Shown: positions 51,760-60,485 of the stretch, piece by piece | Numbering within the stretch: position 1 is the first letter of the stretch | How the letters are laid out: each line of letters starts with the position of its first letter | Source: Halocynthiibacter sp049608145 | GTDB taxonomy: Bacteria; Pseudomonadota; Alphaproteobacteria; Rhodobacterales; Rhodobacteraceae | Length of the DNA: 64,000 nucleotides | Direction of reading: 5' to 3' | NCBI RefSeq assembly: GCF_049608145.1 | Contig: NZ_JBMYXF010000013.1 | Span: 1-64,000, forward strand | Notes under the pieces: model-generated | Databases searched by the model: none | The model's input: the letters and a program-made list of their open reading frames with translations, nothing else | Told to the model about the DNA's origin: nothing | Made by a program: the position numbers and the translations under genes

Positions 51760-52701
51760 ATGACAGCACGTAAAATCATCATCGATACAGACCCGGGCCA
51801 AGACGATGCAGTGGCCATACTTTTGGCGCTGGCCAGCCCAGAAGATATCGACATTTTAGGCATCACATGCGTGGCAGGAAACGTCCCATTGGAGCTGACG
51901 CAGAAGAACGCCCGTATTGTCTGTGAACTGGCGGGTAAAAATGATGTAAAAGTGTTTGCGGGCTGTGATCGTCCCTTAAGGCGTGATTTGGTGACGGCGG
52001 AACATGTTCATGGAAAAACTGGCTTAGACGGGCCCATTCTTCCCGATCCACAGATGGTATTGCAGGACGCACACGCAGTTGATTTCATCATCGATACCCT
52101 GCGTGCAGAAGCGCCTGGCACCGTCACACTTTGCCCGCTGGGGCCGTTGACCAACATCGCAACAGCCTTTGAGAAAGCACCGGATATTATGGACCGCGTG
52201 CAGGAAATTGTCCTGATGGGTGGTGGGTATTTTGAAGGCGGCAACATCACCCCCGCCGCGGAGTTCAACATTTACGTTGACCCACAAGCCGCTGATGTTG
52301 TGTTTAAATCTGGAATTCATATCGTTGTTATGCCGTTGGATGTGACCCATAAAGCACTGGTCACAAAAACCCGCAATGACGCTTTTCGGGCCATCGGCAC
52401 GCCCGTGGGAACGGCCGTGGCTGAAATGACCGATTTCTTTGAACGTTTTGACAAAGAGAAATATGGATCAGAAGGCGCACCATTACATGACCCCTGTGTC
52501 ACGGCCTATTTGATCAGCCCAAATCTGTTCAAAGGACGCCATATCAACGTGGAAATCGAAACCCAATCAGAGCTGACGATGGGGGCGACTGTTGCCGACT
52601 GGTGGGGCGTTTCTGATCGCAAGCCAAATGCCCTGTTTATTGGGGATCTGGATGCGGATGGGTTCTTTTCACTGTTGACTGAAAGGCTGGCCCGACTGTG
52701 A
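51760..52701 (+). CDS. Nucleoside hydrolase (inosine-uridine preferring family)
   Basis: This 313-residue enzyme hydrolyses the N-glycosidic bond of ribonucleosides in salvage. The calcium-binding signature IIIDTDPGQDDAVAILLAL is at residues 6-24, with ligands Asp11, Asp15 and Asp16. EFNIYVDPQAADVVF holds the ribose-binding Asn and Asp. The ATG at 51760 follows CCGGAGGG; an in-frame GTG at 51724 is less likely. The GNAT gene overlaps its 3' end by four bases. Substrate preference among nucleosides is not predictable. Confidence 0.9.
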   Translation: MTARKIIIDTDPGQDDAVAILLALASPEDIDILGITCVAGNVPLELTQKNARIVCELAGKNDVKVFAGCDRPLRRDLVTAEHVHGKTGLDGPILPDPQMVLQDAHAVDFIIDTLRAEAPGTVTLCPLGPLTNIATAFEKAPDIMDRVQEIVLMGGGYFEGGNITPAAEFNIYVDPQAADVVFKSGIHIVVMPLDVTHKALVTKTRNDAFRAIGTPVGTAVAEMTDFFERFDKEKYGSEGAPLHDPCVTAYLISPNLFKGRHINVEIETQSELTMGATVADWWGVSDRKPNALFIGDLDADGFFSLLTERLARL

Positions 52702-53147
52702 ACAATATGCTGTCCCTTTGCGCGCCGGATGACCGGGATCGTCTTCTGAAAATGGTCACGCAGTTTCACGAAGAAGAAGAACTGCCAACCACCGATGAAG
52801 ACCGATTGTCGGGTATCGATGCGCTGTTTTCGGGCGACGTTCAAGCAGCGGCCTGGTTAATCGGGCCAAAGTCGTCTCCCGTAGGGTATATCATTGTATC
52901 GTTTGGGTTTTGCATGGCCATTGGCGGACGCGAAGCCCTGATTGATGAAGTTTGGATCCGGCCTTCTGTACGTGGGCGTGGGATGGGCAGCCAGTGTCTG
53001 GTTGCGATCCTGAAAGAGCTTACCAAGATGGATGTGCGGCGCGCCAATCTGGATGTTGCGGCAGACAACCCCAAGGCCAAGGCCCTTTACGACAAGCTGG
53101 GGTTTACCACCCATGAACGCTACCAACGCATGAGCCGCCGACTGTAG
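52698..53147 (+). CDS. GNAT-family N-acetyltransferase
   Basis: This is a 149-residue GNAT acetyltransferase. The acetyl-CoA binding motif is VRGRGMGSQCLVAILKELTK near residues 95-114, preceded by IDEVWIRPSVRG and followed by NPKAKALYDKLGF near 125-137. The GTG start at 52698 overlaps the nucleoside hydrolase stop (GTGA); an ATG at 52707 is an alternative. The two form an operon. The acceptor substrate is unknown. Confidence 0.85.
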   Translation: MNNMLSLCAPDDRDRLLKMVTQFHEEEELPTTDEDRLSGIDALFSGDVQAAAWLIGPKSSPVGYIIVSFGFCMAIGGREALIDEVWIRPSVRGRGMGSQCLVAILKELTKMDVRRANLDVAADNPKAKALYDKLGFTTHERYQRMSRRL

Positions 53148-53204
53148 CGTCCGGACATTTAGGGATGCTTCCATCCCGTTTCTACAAAAGAAAACGACAA
53201 CAGG

Positions 53205-53858
53205 CTATTTCCGGCGCAATCTGCGGAACCAGCCCCTGTTTTCACGCACGAATTGCGCAATCTGCCCGGTCAAGCTGCCCTGTTCCTGCCCCTTCAGCCA
53301 GGCAAACCCGGCCGCAGCCCCAATAAATGCGCCCAGCCCATCCACAATCAGATCCGCCATCGTATCTACAAGCCCGCTTTTCTGCATATTCAGGCCAAAC
53401 AATTGATCCATGGCGAATTCAAACACCTCCCACAACGTGCCAATCGTGATGGCAAAACAGAACGCGAAAAAAGCCATGGCCAGTGGGGGTGCGGCGTATC
53501 GATCGCCTTCGAATAACATCAGCATAAAGACAAAACCAATCAGACCAAATCCGACCGCTGATCCCATATGCAAGGCCACATCCCACCACCAATAACGTTC
53601 ATAAAAACCAAACGCTTCGCCCAAAAATATCGTTCCGAAAATGAACATGACAATCGCTGCGAAAAATCCATGAGGTAGACGGATTTCAAACCGGTTGGCA
53701 AAGAGAACCGGTAACAGAGACAGAACGAGTGTGATCAGCGCAATAAAGGCCAAGGACCAGTTGAATGTGACCAGCGCAGCCAGAAACGCCAATACCAGAA
53801 AGCCCCAGATCGCAAAAACGATCAGACTTTGTTGACGGAATGGATTAAGTTGTGACAT
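53205..53858 (-). CDS. Six-helix integral membrane protein (DUF2238/YjdF-like)
   Basis: This 217-residue protein has about six membrane spans. The central segment GFYERYWWWDVALHMGSAVGFGLIG and the following TLWEVFEFAMDQLFG match the YjdF (DUF2238) family, in which conserved Trp, Asp, His and Glu lie at the membrane interface. The C-terminus VDTMADLIVDGLGAFIGAAAGF is also typical. Its function is unknown. The start at 53858 has AGAGGTG upstream; a start at 53894 would add twelve polar residues. It is divergent from the EEP gene. Confidence 0.75.
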   Translation of the reverse strand: MSQLNPFRQQSLIVFAIWGFLVLAFLAALVTFNWSLAFIALITLVLSLLPVLFANRFEIRLPHGFFAAIVMFIFGTIFLGEAFGFYERYWWWDVALHMGSAVGFGLIGFVFMLMLFEGDRYAAPPLAMAFFAFCFAITIGTLWEVFEFAMDQLFGLNMQKSGLVDTMADLIVDGLGAFIGAAAGFAWLKGQEQGSLTGQIAQFVRENRGWFRRLRRK

Positions 53859-53907
53859 CTGCACCTCTGCATCTGGTTTCAGGATCTTTGGCACCTATAT
53901 TCAATAT

Positions 53908-54606
53908 ATGTCCCTTCGCATCGCAAGCTACAACATCCGAAAATGCATCGGCCTAGACCGCCGCCGTGATCCGCACCGCACTGCCGGTGTCATTCAGGCC
54001 TTGCGGGCCGATATTGTCCTGCTGCAGGAAGCAGACAAACGGCTGGGCGCACGCCCTGCAGCCCTGCCGCGCGATGTCATTGCGCAATTTACCCAAATGC
54101 ACCCACAGCCGGAACGTGAAAAAAACCACAGCTTGGGCGCGCATGGAAATGCAATACTGATCAATCCAAATGTCAGCGTGGAAGGTATTGATTTCAAAAA
54201 TCTTCCCGGGACCGAACCCCGTGGTTGCGTCATTGCGGACCTTCACACACAACAAGGCCCGATGCGTGTGGTGGGGGTGCACCTGGGATTACGACGCAAA
54301 GATCGTCTCAAGCAACTTTTTCATCTGCGCAGCCATCTTGACGCTTTGCCCGCGCGCCCCACGATCATCGCCGGGGATTTCAACGAATGGTCGGGTAAAA
54401 AGGGTCTTGAACCACTGAATGACATGCAAGTTCTGTCCCCGGGTCGCAGTTTTCACGCCGCCCGCCCAATCGCCCATCTGGACCGTATCGCACATTGCAA
54501 TGCACTTACATTGCATGCCGCAGGTGTAGATAAATCCCCCTTAGCGCGCCGCGCGTCTGATCACCTGCCAGTCTGGGCGGAATTTACTGTGGATGACCAC
54601 GTCTGA
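53908..54606 (+). CDS. Endonuclease/exonuclease/phosphatase family protein
   Basis: This 232-residue EEP-fold hydrolase has ASYNIRKCIGLDRRRD at residues 6-21 (metal-binding Asn), DIVLLQEADKR with the catalytic Glu near 41, TIIAGDFNEWSG with the Asp-x-Asn near 150, and a final SDHLPVWAEF. All catalytic blocks are present. Members cleave phosphodiesters in nucleic acids or phospholipids, and the target is unknown. No ribosome-binding site is seen before the ATG, so it may be leaderless. Confidence 0.85.
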   Translation: MSLRIASYNIRKCIGLDRRRDPHRTAGVIQALRADIVLLQEADKRLGARPAALPRDVIAQFTQMHPQPEREKNHSLGAHGNAILINPNVSVEGIDFKNLPGTEPRGCVIADLHTQQGPMRVVGVHLGLRRKDRLKQLFHLRSHLDALPARPTIIAGDFNEWSGKKGLEPLNDMQVLSPGRSFHAARPIAHLDRIAHCNALTLHAAGVDKSPLARRASDHLPVWAEFTVDDHV

Positions 54607-54668
54607 GCCCTTGGCCCGCCCGCGCAACCCGTGTTAACACCGTAGAAACACGCGGATCCGAGGCAGAC

Positions 54669-55940
54669 ATGACCCTTTTACAAATCAGCTCATTGTTAAT
54701 CGTAATGGCAGGCGCATTTGGTGCAGTTAACTATCTGTTCCTAAAGTTGCCTTCTGCGATTGGCATCCTTGTTGTGGCGCTGTTGGCGTCCATCGGCATC
54801 CTGATTGTAGACGCTTTCGCCCCTGCCCTTGGCATTGCCGATGAGGTGCGAAGTGTCGTCCAAGGTATTGATTTTTCAGACGCATTGCTGGAAGGCATGC
54901 TGGGGCTTTTGCTGTTTGCCGGTGCTTTACACGTAAAACTGTCTGATCTACGTGGCGAATGGCGCGTTGTCTTTCTGATGGCAACGCTGGGTGTTGCGCT
55001 TTCGACCATGATCGTTGGATTCGGATTTTCCTGGATCACGGGCATGCCGCTTCTGATTGCGCTTGTCTTCGGGTCGTTGATTTCCCCGACAGATCCGGTT
55101 GCCGTTCTTGGCGTGCTGCGCGAAGCAAACCTGCGCAAGACCCTTGAAACCAAAATCGCCGGTGAAAGCCTGTTCAATGATGGTGTTGGCTATGTGGTTT
55201 TTCTTGTGCTTGTGGGTCTCGCCTTTCCCGATGCGGGCGGACATGGCGGTGGACATCACGGCGAAGAGCCATCGCAACTGGTGGCCGCGGGGCAGCTGTT
55301 TGTTCAAGAAGCCATTGGTGGCGCCCTGCTGGGCATTATCCTTGGTTGGCTGACTTTTCGCGTGATGCGCCGGATTGATGATTATTCACTAGAAGTCCTG
55401 ATCACACTGGGCCTCGCCTTTGGCGGTTATTCACTGGCTGTATATCTGCATGTGTCCGCCCCGATCATGGCGGTTTGTGCGGGCCTTCTGATTGGTGACA
55501 TCGGCACAAAACATGGCATGTCTGAAGAAACCCGCAAATATGTCGATGCCTTCTGGAAACTGATTGACGAGATCCTGAATGCCGTTCTCTTCCTGATGAT
55601 CGGGTTTGAGGTCTTTGCTGTCGCATTCTCTTTCGACGCCCTCATCGCCAGCTGCTTTGCCCTTGGCCTGGCCCTGTTCGCGCGTTTCGCTGCGGTCTAT
55701 GTGCCGGTCACTGTGCTGCGCCCCTTCCGTTCCTTCAGCCCCGGTGTTGTTCCGATCATGACATGGGGGGGTCTGAAAGGTGGGATCTCTGTCGCGCTGG
55801 CCCTGTCTCTGCCAGACAATGAATGGAAAGGCCTGATCCTGACCGCGACCTATGTGATTGTGTTGTTCTCGATCATCATCCAAGGCCTGACTGTAACCCG
55901 CGTGGCAAATCGTTTTGGCCGCGAACCAGACCTGGTGTAA
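54669..55940 (+). CDS. Sodium/proton antiporter, CPA1 family
   Basis: This is a 423-residue inner-membrane antiporter of the monovalent cation:proton antiporter-1 family, with about 12 membrane segments. The functional Asp pair region reads LISPTDPVAVLGVLRE near residues 138-153, followed by AGESLFNDGVGYVVFL near 166-181. A His-rich loop (GHGGGHHGEEPS near 200) is unusual and might sense pH or bind metal. GAGGCAG precedes the ATG. The Fur-family regulator gene begins nine bases after its stop. Confidence 0.88.
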   Translation: MTLLQISSLLIVMAGAFGAVNYLFLKLPSAIGILVVALLASIGILIVDAFAPALGIADEVRSVVQGIDFSDALLEGMLGLLLFAGALHVKLSDLRGEWRVVFLMATLGVALSTMIVGFGFSWITGMPLLIALVFGSLISPTDPVAVLGVLREANLRKTLETKIAGESLFNDGVGYVVFLVLVGLAFPDAGGHGGGHHGEEPSQLVAAGQLFVQEAIGGALLGIILGWLTFRVMRRIDDYSLEVLITLGLAFGGYSLAVYLHVSAPIMAVCAGLLIGDIGTKHGMSEETRKYVDAFWKLIDEILNAVLFLMIGFEVFAVAFSFDALIASCFALGLALFARFAAVYVPVTVLRPFRSFSPGVVPIMTWGGLKGGISVALALSLPDNEWKGLILTATYVIVLFSIIIQGLTVTRVANRFGREPDLV

Positions 55941-55949
55941 CTTAGCCCT

Positions 55950-56351
55950 ATGAGTATCCTGAAACGACTTGAGGCTTCCGATCTGCGTAAGACCGGACAA
56001 CGCCGGGTGATCGCACGTGTGCTGGACACAGCCCATGATCATCCTGATGTGGAAGAACTTTTCGCCCGTGCGGTCAAAGAAGATGCGGGTATTTCCCTGG
56101 CAACTGTATATCGCACGGTCAAACTGTTTGAAGAAAGCGGCATTCTGGAACGTGTCGAATTCGGAGATGGCCGCGCCCGCTATGAGGCGGCAGATCGCGA
56201 ACATCATGACCACCTGATTGACCTAGAAACCGGCGAAGTCATCGAATTTGTCGATCCAGAAATCGAAGCGCTGCAGGAAAAGATCGCACAGCGCCTAGGC
56301 TATCGCCTTAAGGGGCACCGGATGGAACTGTTTGGCGAAAAGATCGAATAA
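55950..56351 (+). CDS. Fur-family metalloregulator
   Basis: This is a 133-residue dimeric metal-dependent repressor. A winged HTH covers about residues 15-80 (RLEASDLRKTGQRRVIARVLDTA, then ISLATVYRTVKLFEESGIL), and the dimerisation domain holds ADREHHDHLIDLETGEVIEF. The usual Cys-x2-Cys zinc site of E. coli Fur is absent. This fits alphaproteobacterial Fur/Mur proteins, some of which sense manganese instead of iron. It is probably co-transcribed with the antiporter. Its last 44 bases overlap the convergent cyclophilin gene. Confidence 0.88.
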   Translation: MSILKRLEASDLRKTGQRRVIARVLDTAHDHPDVEELFARAVKEDAGISLATVYRTVKLFEESGILERVEFGDGRARYEAADREHHDHLIDLETGEVIEFVDPEIEALQEKIAQRLGYRLKGHRMELFGEKIE

Positions 56352-56883
56352 CCACAATAGAATGGATCGGCACAGGCCGATCCGTGAATTCGCTTTCCCC
56401 GGCATGCTCTGCGATTTTTGAAAGGGTTTCAAACCCTTCAACGACCTGACCAAACACCGCCCCGCCAAGCCCATCAGGAAAACGCGCCCCGCCCGCATCC
56501 AATTCCGGCTGATCACCATTACAGATGTAAAACCCACCATAGCTTTCACCAGGGGCAAACCGCCCCATGGCAATCGCCCCGTGGCAATGCTTCAACCCTG
56601 TCATACTGGTTGGCTCATGGGGCATGTCAAACAACTGCAATGCCGGATCATGGCCAGAGGTATCAAATCGGGGGCCGCCTTGTACTACATTGATCTTCGC
56701 CGCAGCCCCTGCTTGTGGATGGGTTTCATTCACAATCCGAAAAAACGTCGTATCCGCATAGGCCCCCGCCCCAAGATAATCCAGAAAAGCCTGCACCGTC
56801 TGCGGGGCGGCTTTCTCCTCAAGCGCAAGGATCATCTCGCCACACCCCGTTTGCATACGTATTTTCACAGTCATCCCTTTCAT
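56308..56883 (-). CDS. Cyclophilin-type peptidyl-prolyl isomerase
   Basis: This is a 191-residue cyclophilin. The blocks NVVQGGPRFDTSG, HGAIAMGRFAPGESYGGFYICNG and AVFGQVVEGFETLSKIAE give the active-site fold, but the expected Arg-x4-Phe segment is modified (TTFFRIVNE). No signal peptide is present, so it is cytoplasmic. The ribosome-binding site TTTGGAGCAAG is supplied by the end of the two-hairpin repeat lying directly upstream. An ATG at 56874 is an alternative start. Its 3' end overlaps the Fur-family gene by 44 bases. Confidence 0.85.
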   Translation of the reverse strand: MKGMTVKIRMQTGCGEMILALEEKAAPQTVQAFLDYLGAGAYADTTFFRIVNETHPQAGAAAKINVVQGGPRFDTSGHDPALQLFDMPHEPTSMTGLKHCHGAIAMGRFAPGESYGGFYICNGDQPELDAGGARFPDGLGGAVFGQVVEGFETLSKIAEHAGESEFTDRPVPIHSIVVIRSFRQTVPSGAP

Positions 56884-56891
56884 CTTGCTCC

Positions 56892-56938
56892 AAATACTCC
56901 GGGGGACTCCATCGCAGATGGATGGGGGCTGCCCCCTT
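56892..56938. repeat. Two-hairpin intergenic repeat, copy 2
   Basis: It has the same AAATACTCCGGGGGA start as copy 1, then hairpin 1 (TCCATC 56908-56913, GATGGA 56917-56922) and hairpin 2 (GGGGGC 56924-56929, GCCCCC 56931-56936, then TT). Hairpin 1 differs from copy 1 in both arms yet still pairs. It directly precedes the cyclophilin start on the minus strand. Confidence 0.7.
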
Positions 56939-57118
56939 CGGTTTTCAACGAAAACGCCCTCCCCCCAGATAACACCAAATATTGGATATAATATACGACC
57001 TTAAAGTCGCTTTTATACTTGCAAGGCCTGCGACAGCCTGTCACCACTGAAGAAATCGCCGGGCCTTTTCATACAGATCGCCCCTACATGCTTTCACACA
57101 GTTCAAGATGAGGCCCCG

Positions 57119-58003
57119 ATGGATAATCTGCGCGGTATTCTTCTGGTCATTGCGGCCATGGTTATGTTTACAGTTGAAGACAGCTTCATCAAGGGCCTGT
57201 CGGAAGTCTTCCCCATCGGGCAGATCTTGATTGTTCTGGGCATCGGCGGGGCAACAGTTTTTGCTGTGATTGCATTGATCAACCGACAGCCCATTGTCGG
57301 TCCAGAGGTCTTTAGCAAAATGCTGTTCTGGCGATCTGTTGGGGAAACCGGATCCGCGTTTTTCTTTGTCAGCGCACTTTGGCTTGTGCCTTTGTCCGTC
57401 GCGGGTGCACTTTTACAGACCACATCCCTGATCGTCACCATTGGTGCGGCGTTTTTGCTGGGCGAACAGGTGGGGTGGCGCCGCTGGAGTGCGATTTTCA
57501 TCGGCCTTTTTGGTGTTCTCGTCATCATCCGCCCCGGCTTTGAGGGGTTCCAGCCCGCAGCCCTTTTGGCTGTTGCTGCCGCCGTGGTTCTGGCGGGGCG
57601 TGATCTTGCCACCCGTCGCCTGCCTGCGGGCACACCTTCTGTTGCCGTGTCCTTTTGGGGGTTCTTTGCGGTCATTCCCGCAGGAATTATCCTGTCTGTT
57701 TTTCTGGGTGCACCCGTCATGCCCACCCCTTATCAGGCGGGTCTGTTTCTCGCCTGTGTGGCCTTTGGTACGATCGGTTATTACCTGATTGTCACCGCCA
57801 TGCGCATGGGCGAAGCCTCTGCACTTGCCCCGTTCCGCTATTCTCGCCTGCTGTTTTCCATCATCCTTGGCTATTTCATCTTTGATGAAATCCCCGACAC
57901 ATGGACACTTGTTGGTTCCGCAATCATTTTGGGATCCGGCATTTATGTGATCCTGCGGGAACGCCGGGTGTTGGAAAGCCGGGTGCCACCGGAAGATCTC
58001 TGA
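57119..58003 (+). CDS. DMT-superfamily (EamA) transporter
   Basis: This 294-residue inner-membrane carrier has ten hydrophobic segments in two EamA repeats (about residues 5-135 and 150-285). Family-typical features are VEDSFIKGLSEVFP near the N-terminus, VAGALLQTTSLIVTIGAAFLLGEQVGWRRW at the end of the first repeat, and the second-repeat LAPFRYSRLLFSIILGYFIFDEIPDTW. Such proteins usually export metabolites or amino acids. No substrate is indicated. It is monocistronic, followed by eno. Confidence 0.87.
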   Translation: MDNLRGILLVIAAMVMFTVEDSFIKGLSEVFPIGQILIVLGIGGATVFAVIALINRQPIVGPEVFSKMLFWRSVGETGSAFFFVSALWLVPLSVAGALLQTTSLIVTIGAAFLLGEQVGWRRWSAIFIGLFGVLVIIRPGFEGFQPAALLAVAAAVVLAGRDLATRRLPAGTPSVAVSFWGFFAVIPAGIILSVFLGAPVMPTPYQAGLFLACVAFGTIGYYLIVTAMRMGEASALAPFRYSRLLFSIILGYFIFDEIPDTWTLVGSAIILGSGIYVILRERRVLESRVPPEDL

Positions 58004-58113
58004 ACCGCTGTCAGCTTTAGCGCAAACACTCTGCAAAAGGCGGGAAAGCACTGGCAATCCCCCTTTTGCTGTCCTACACAGTCGCCAACTTTATTGCCGC
58101 TGAGGAGCCTCTG

Positions 58114-59388
58114 ATGAGCACGATCTACGATATCCACGCCCGCGAAATTCTGGACAGCCGGGGCAACCCGACCGTTGAAGTTGACGTTGTGCTTGAAGAT
58201 GGCGTGATGGGCCGTGCGGCTGTGCCTTCTGGTGCGTCTACCGGGGCATGGGAAGCCAATGAAATGCGTGACGGCGACAAAAACCGTTACAAAGGCAAAG
58301 GTGTTTTGGGCGCAGTTGAATCTGTAAACGGTGAAATCGCCGATATGCTGGTTGGCTTTGACGTGACCGATCAAACCGCCATTGACGCGGCGATGATCCA
58401 GCTTGACGGCACAGATAACAAAGCCCGCCTTGGCGCAAACGCAATCCTTGGCGTGTCTCTGGCCGCGGCCAAAGCTGCTGCTGATTTCTCAATGCAGCCT
58501 TTGTATCGCTATGTTGGTGGCACACAGGCACGTGTTCTGCCGGTCCCTATGATGAACATCATCAACGGTGGCGAACATGCGGACAACCCGATCGACATTC
58601 AGGAATTCATGATCATGCCGGTCTCTGCCGGTAACATCCGTGACGCCGTGCGTATGGGCGCTGAAATCTTCCACACGCTGAAAGGTGAACTGTCCGCCGC
58701 AGGTCTGTCCACGGGCATTGGGGATGAAGGCGGTTTCGCACCCAACATCGCATCGACCCGCGAAGCACTTGATTTCGTTCTGCGTTCCATCGAAAAAGCG
58801 GGCTACACCCCGGGTGACGACATCATGCTGGCGCTGGATTGTGCGGCAACTGAATACTACAAAAACGGCAAATATGAAATCTCCGGCGAAGGTCTATCCC
58901 TGAGCAGCGAAGAAAACGTCGCTTATCTCTCTGCTCTCGTAAAAGATTATCCGATCCTGTCCATCGAAGACGGTATGGATGAAGACGACTGGGACGGCTG
59001 GAAGATGCTGACCGATGAACTGGGTGGCAAGGTACAATTGGTCGGCGACGATCTGTTCGTGACCAACCCAACCCGTCTGGCCGATGGCATTGAAAAAGGC
59101 TGTGCGAACTCGCTTTTGGTGAAAGTAAACCAGATCGGCACCCTGACCGAAAGCCTGACCGCCGTGGAAATGGCGCATCGCAACCGCATGACCTGTGTGA
59201 TGAGCCACCGTTCTGGTGAAACCGAAGACGCAACAATTGCCGATCTTGCGGTTGCAACCAACTGTGGCCAGATCAAAACTGGATCCTTGGCACGGTCTGA
59301 CCGGTTGGCGAAATACAACCAGTTGATCCGTATCGAGGAAATGCTCGGCGACACAGCCGCCTACGCCGGAAAATCCATCCTGCGCTGA
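58114..59388 (+). CDS. eno: Enolase
   Basis: This glycolytic enzyme interconverts 2-phosphoglycerate and phosphoenolpyruvate and is often part of the RNA degradosome. The 424 residues have IYDIHAREILDSRGNPTVEVDV at the N-terminus, the metal-site SIEDGMDEDDWDGW, the LLVKVNQIGTLTES signature and the catalytic MSHRSGETED. GAGGAG lies upstream of the ATG at 58114; an in-frame ATG at 58066 has no such site. A strong terminator ends the transcript at 59440. Confidence 0.97.
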   Translation: MSTIYDIHAREILDSRGNPTVEVDVVLEDGVMGRAAVPSGASTGAWEANEMRDGDKNRYKGKGVLGAVESVNGEIADMLVGFDVTDQTAIDAAMIQLDGTDNKARLGANAILGVSLAAAKAAADFSMQPLYRYVGGTQARVLPVPMMNIINGGEHADNPIDIQEFMIMPVSAGNIRDAVRMGAEIFHTLKGELSAAGLSTGIGDEGGFAPNIASTREALDFVLRSIEKAGYTPGDDIMLALDCAATEYYKNGKYEISGEGLSLSSEENVAYLSALVKDYPILSIEDGMDEDDWDGWKMLTDELGGKVQLVGDDLFVTNPTRLADGIEKGCANSLLVKVNQIGTLTESLTAVEMAHRNRMTCVMSHRSGETEDATIADLAVATNCGQIKTGSLARSDRLAKYNQLIRIEEMLGDTAAYAGKSILR

Positions 59389-59410
59389 TATCAGCCCTTG
59401 CACGATTTCA

Positions 59411-59440
59411 AAGCCCTGCCATTCTGGCGGGGCTTTTTTT
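59411..59440 (+). terminator. Strong terminator after eno
   Basis: AAGCCCTGCC (59411-59420) pairs with GGCGGGGCTT (59426-59435) with one G-T wobble, followed by a long T-run to 59440. The SIR2-like gene starts only 14 bases after it. Confidence 0.85.
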
Positions 59441-59453
59441 ATTGGAGGAATTT

Positions 59454-60485
59454 ATGAGTCGTAAGCTGATTATCATTGGTAACGGGCTTGGTATGGCACT
59501 TTCGCCAGAGCATTTTTCACTGCAGCACGTTATGCCAGAAGTTTGGAACAATGACCTGAACGATGCCGAGAGAACGCTAATCGCAAGTTGTATCGAGGGG
59601 ATCGAAGAAACTGGCCCGACAAGTGAGGACCGCCTGATGCCCGCACAACTTGCGCAATTTGCGCATGAGCTAATTACCGGTATTGTTGAGAATAATAAGC
59701 AAGACGAGTGGTTCACGGCTAACGCGCTAAAATACCCAGAAGCAATCGGGAAATATGTCTATAATGTAGCTCAACAACTCAACAAAAATTCTGAACAGTT
59801 CGAAAATGATATACGCCTAAAATCATTCTACAATTCATTTATCCCGTTTTTAGACAAGAGCAAATCCCACGTTGCTACACTGAATTATGACACCCTACTG
59901 TACTCTGCATTCAACGAGTATTATGAAGTGGGAAGCAAAATCCACCGAATATGTAATGGCTACTCAGGTTCACTTGTTGACGGCTACCTAGAGCGAAACG
60001 GGTTTGATAAAAATAACTTTGAACGTCAGTTTAACAGAACTTTTGGGTACTATCTTCATTTACATGGCTCTCCTTTGTTCACGGGAACGCCAGGGAAAAA
60101 GATATTGCGTAGACAACTTAGCACCCAGGCACCCGGAAATGCGCGACACATCATCTTATCTGACGGTCGGCTTAAGAGACACCTCATTGATCGATCAGAC
60201 ATTCTGACGATGTACTGGGAAATGCTAAAAACAGCTTTGGATGAAGCTAGTGAGGTGATCTTATTTGGCTACGGTGGTGGGGATGAGCACCTGAACGAAT
60301 TGCTGCGTGGTGCTAAAGTTTCTAAACGCGTTGTCGTTCGGGACAAGGGCAGTGCCGACGCAAACCAAAGCGCCAAACAGGAGTGGCTTAGCAGGTTAAG
60401 CCATAATGAAGATGTTATTGACCATGGTGATAGTGGTGTCAGCTATGAACCCATGGACAATATCCTCGAGTTTAGGGACTGGTAA
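59454..60485 (+). CDS. SIR2-like (NADase-type) protein, possible defence gene
   Basis: This 343-residue protein is of the SIR2-like Rossmann type seen in phage-defence NADases. It has an N-terminal LIIIGNGLGMAL (residues 5-16), ATLNYDTLLY with Asn144 and Asp146, LHLHGSPLF with His204, and FGYGGGDEHLNELL (271-284) as a second nucleotide-contact loop. Asn and His match the catalytic pair of ThsA/DSR-type NADases. No HerA, Argonaute or sensor partner is adjacent. The gene is clearly AT-richer than its neighbours. SD GGAGG sits after the eno terminator, leaving no room for a promoter. An AbiH-like assignment is also possible. Its stop overlaps the cupin start. Confidence 0.65.
   Translation: MSRKLIIIGNGLGMALSPEHFSLQHVMPEVWNNDLNDAERTLIASCIEGIEETGPTSEDRLMPAQLAQFAHELITGIVENNKQDEWFTANALKYPEAIGKYVYNVAQQLNKNSEQFENDIRLKSFYNSFIPFLDKSKSHVATLNYDTLLYSAFNEYYEVGSKIHRICNGYSGSLVDGYLERNGFDKNNFERQFNRTFGYYLHLHGSPLFTGTPGKKILRRQLSTQAPGNARHIILSDGRLKRHLIDRSDILTMYWEMLKTALDEASEVILFGYGGGDEHLNELLRGAKVSKRVVVRDKGSADANQSAKQEWLSRLSHNEDVIDHGDSGVSYEPMDNILEFRDW

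Noticed and set aside
51440..51763. Arg/Pro-rich plus-strand frame of 107 codons before the nucleoside hydrolase
   Set aside because: No ribosome-binding site and odd composition, and its end runs into the real gene in another frame.
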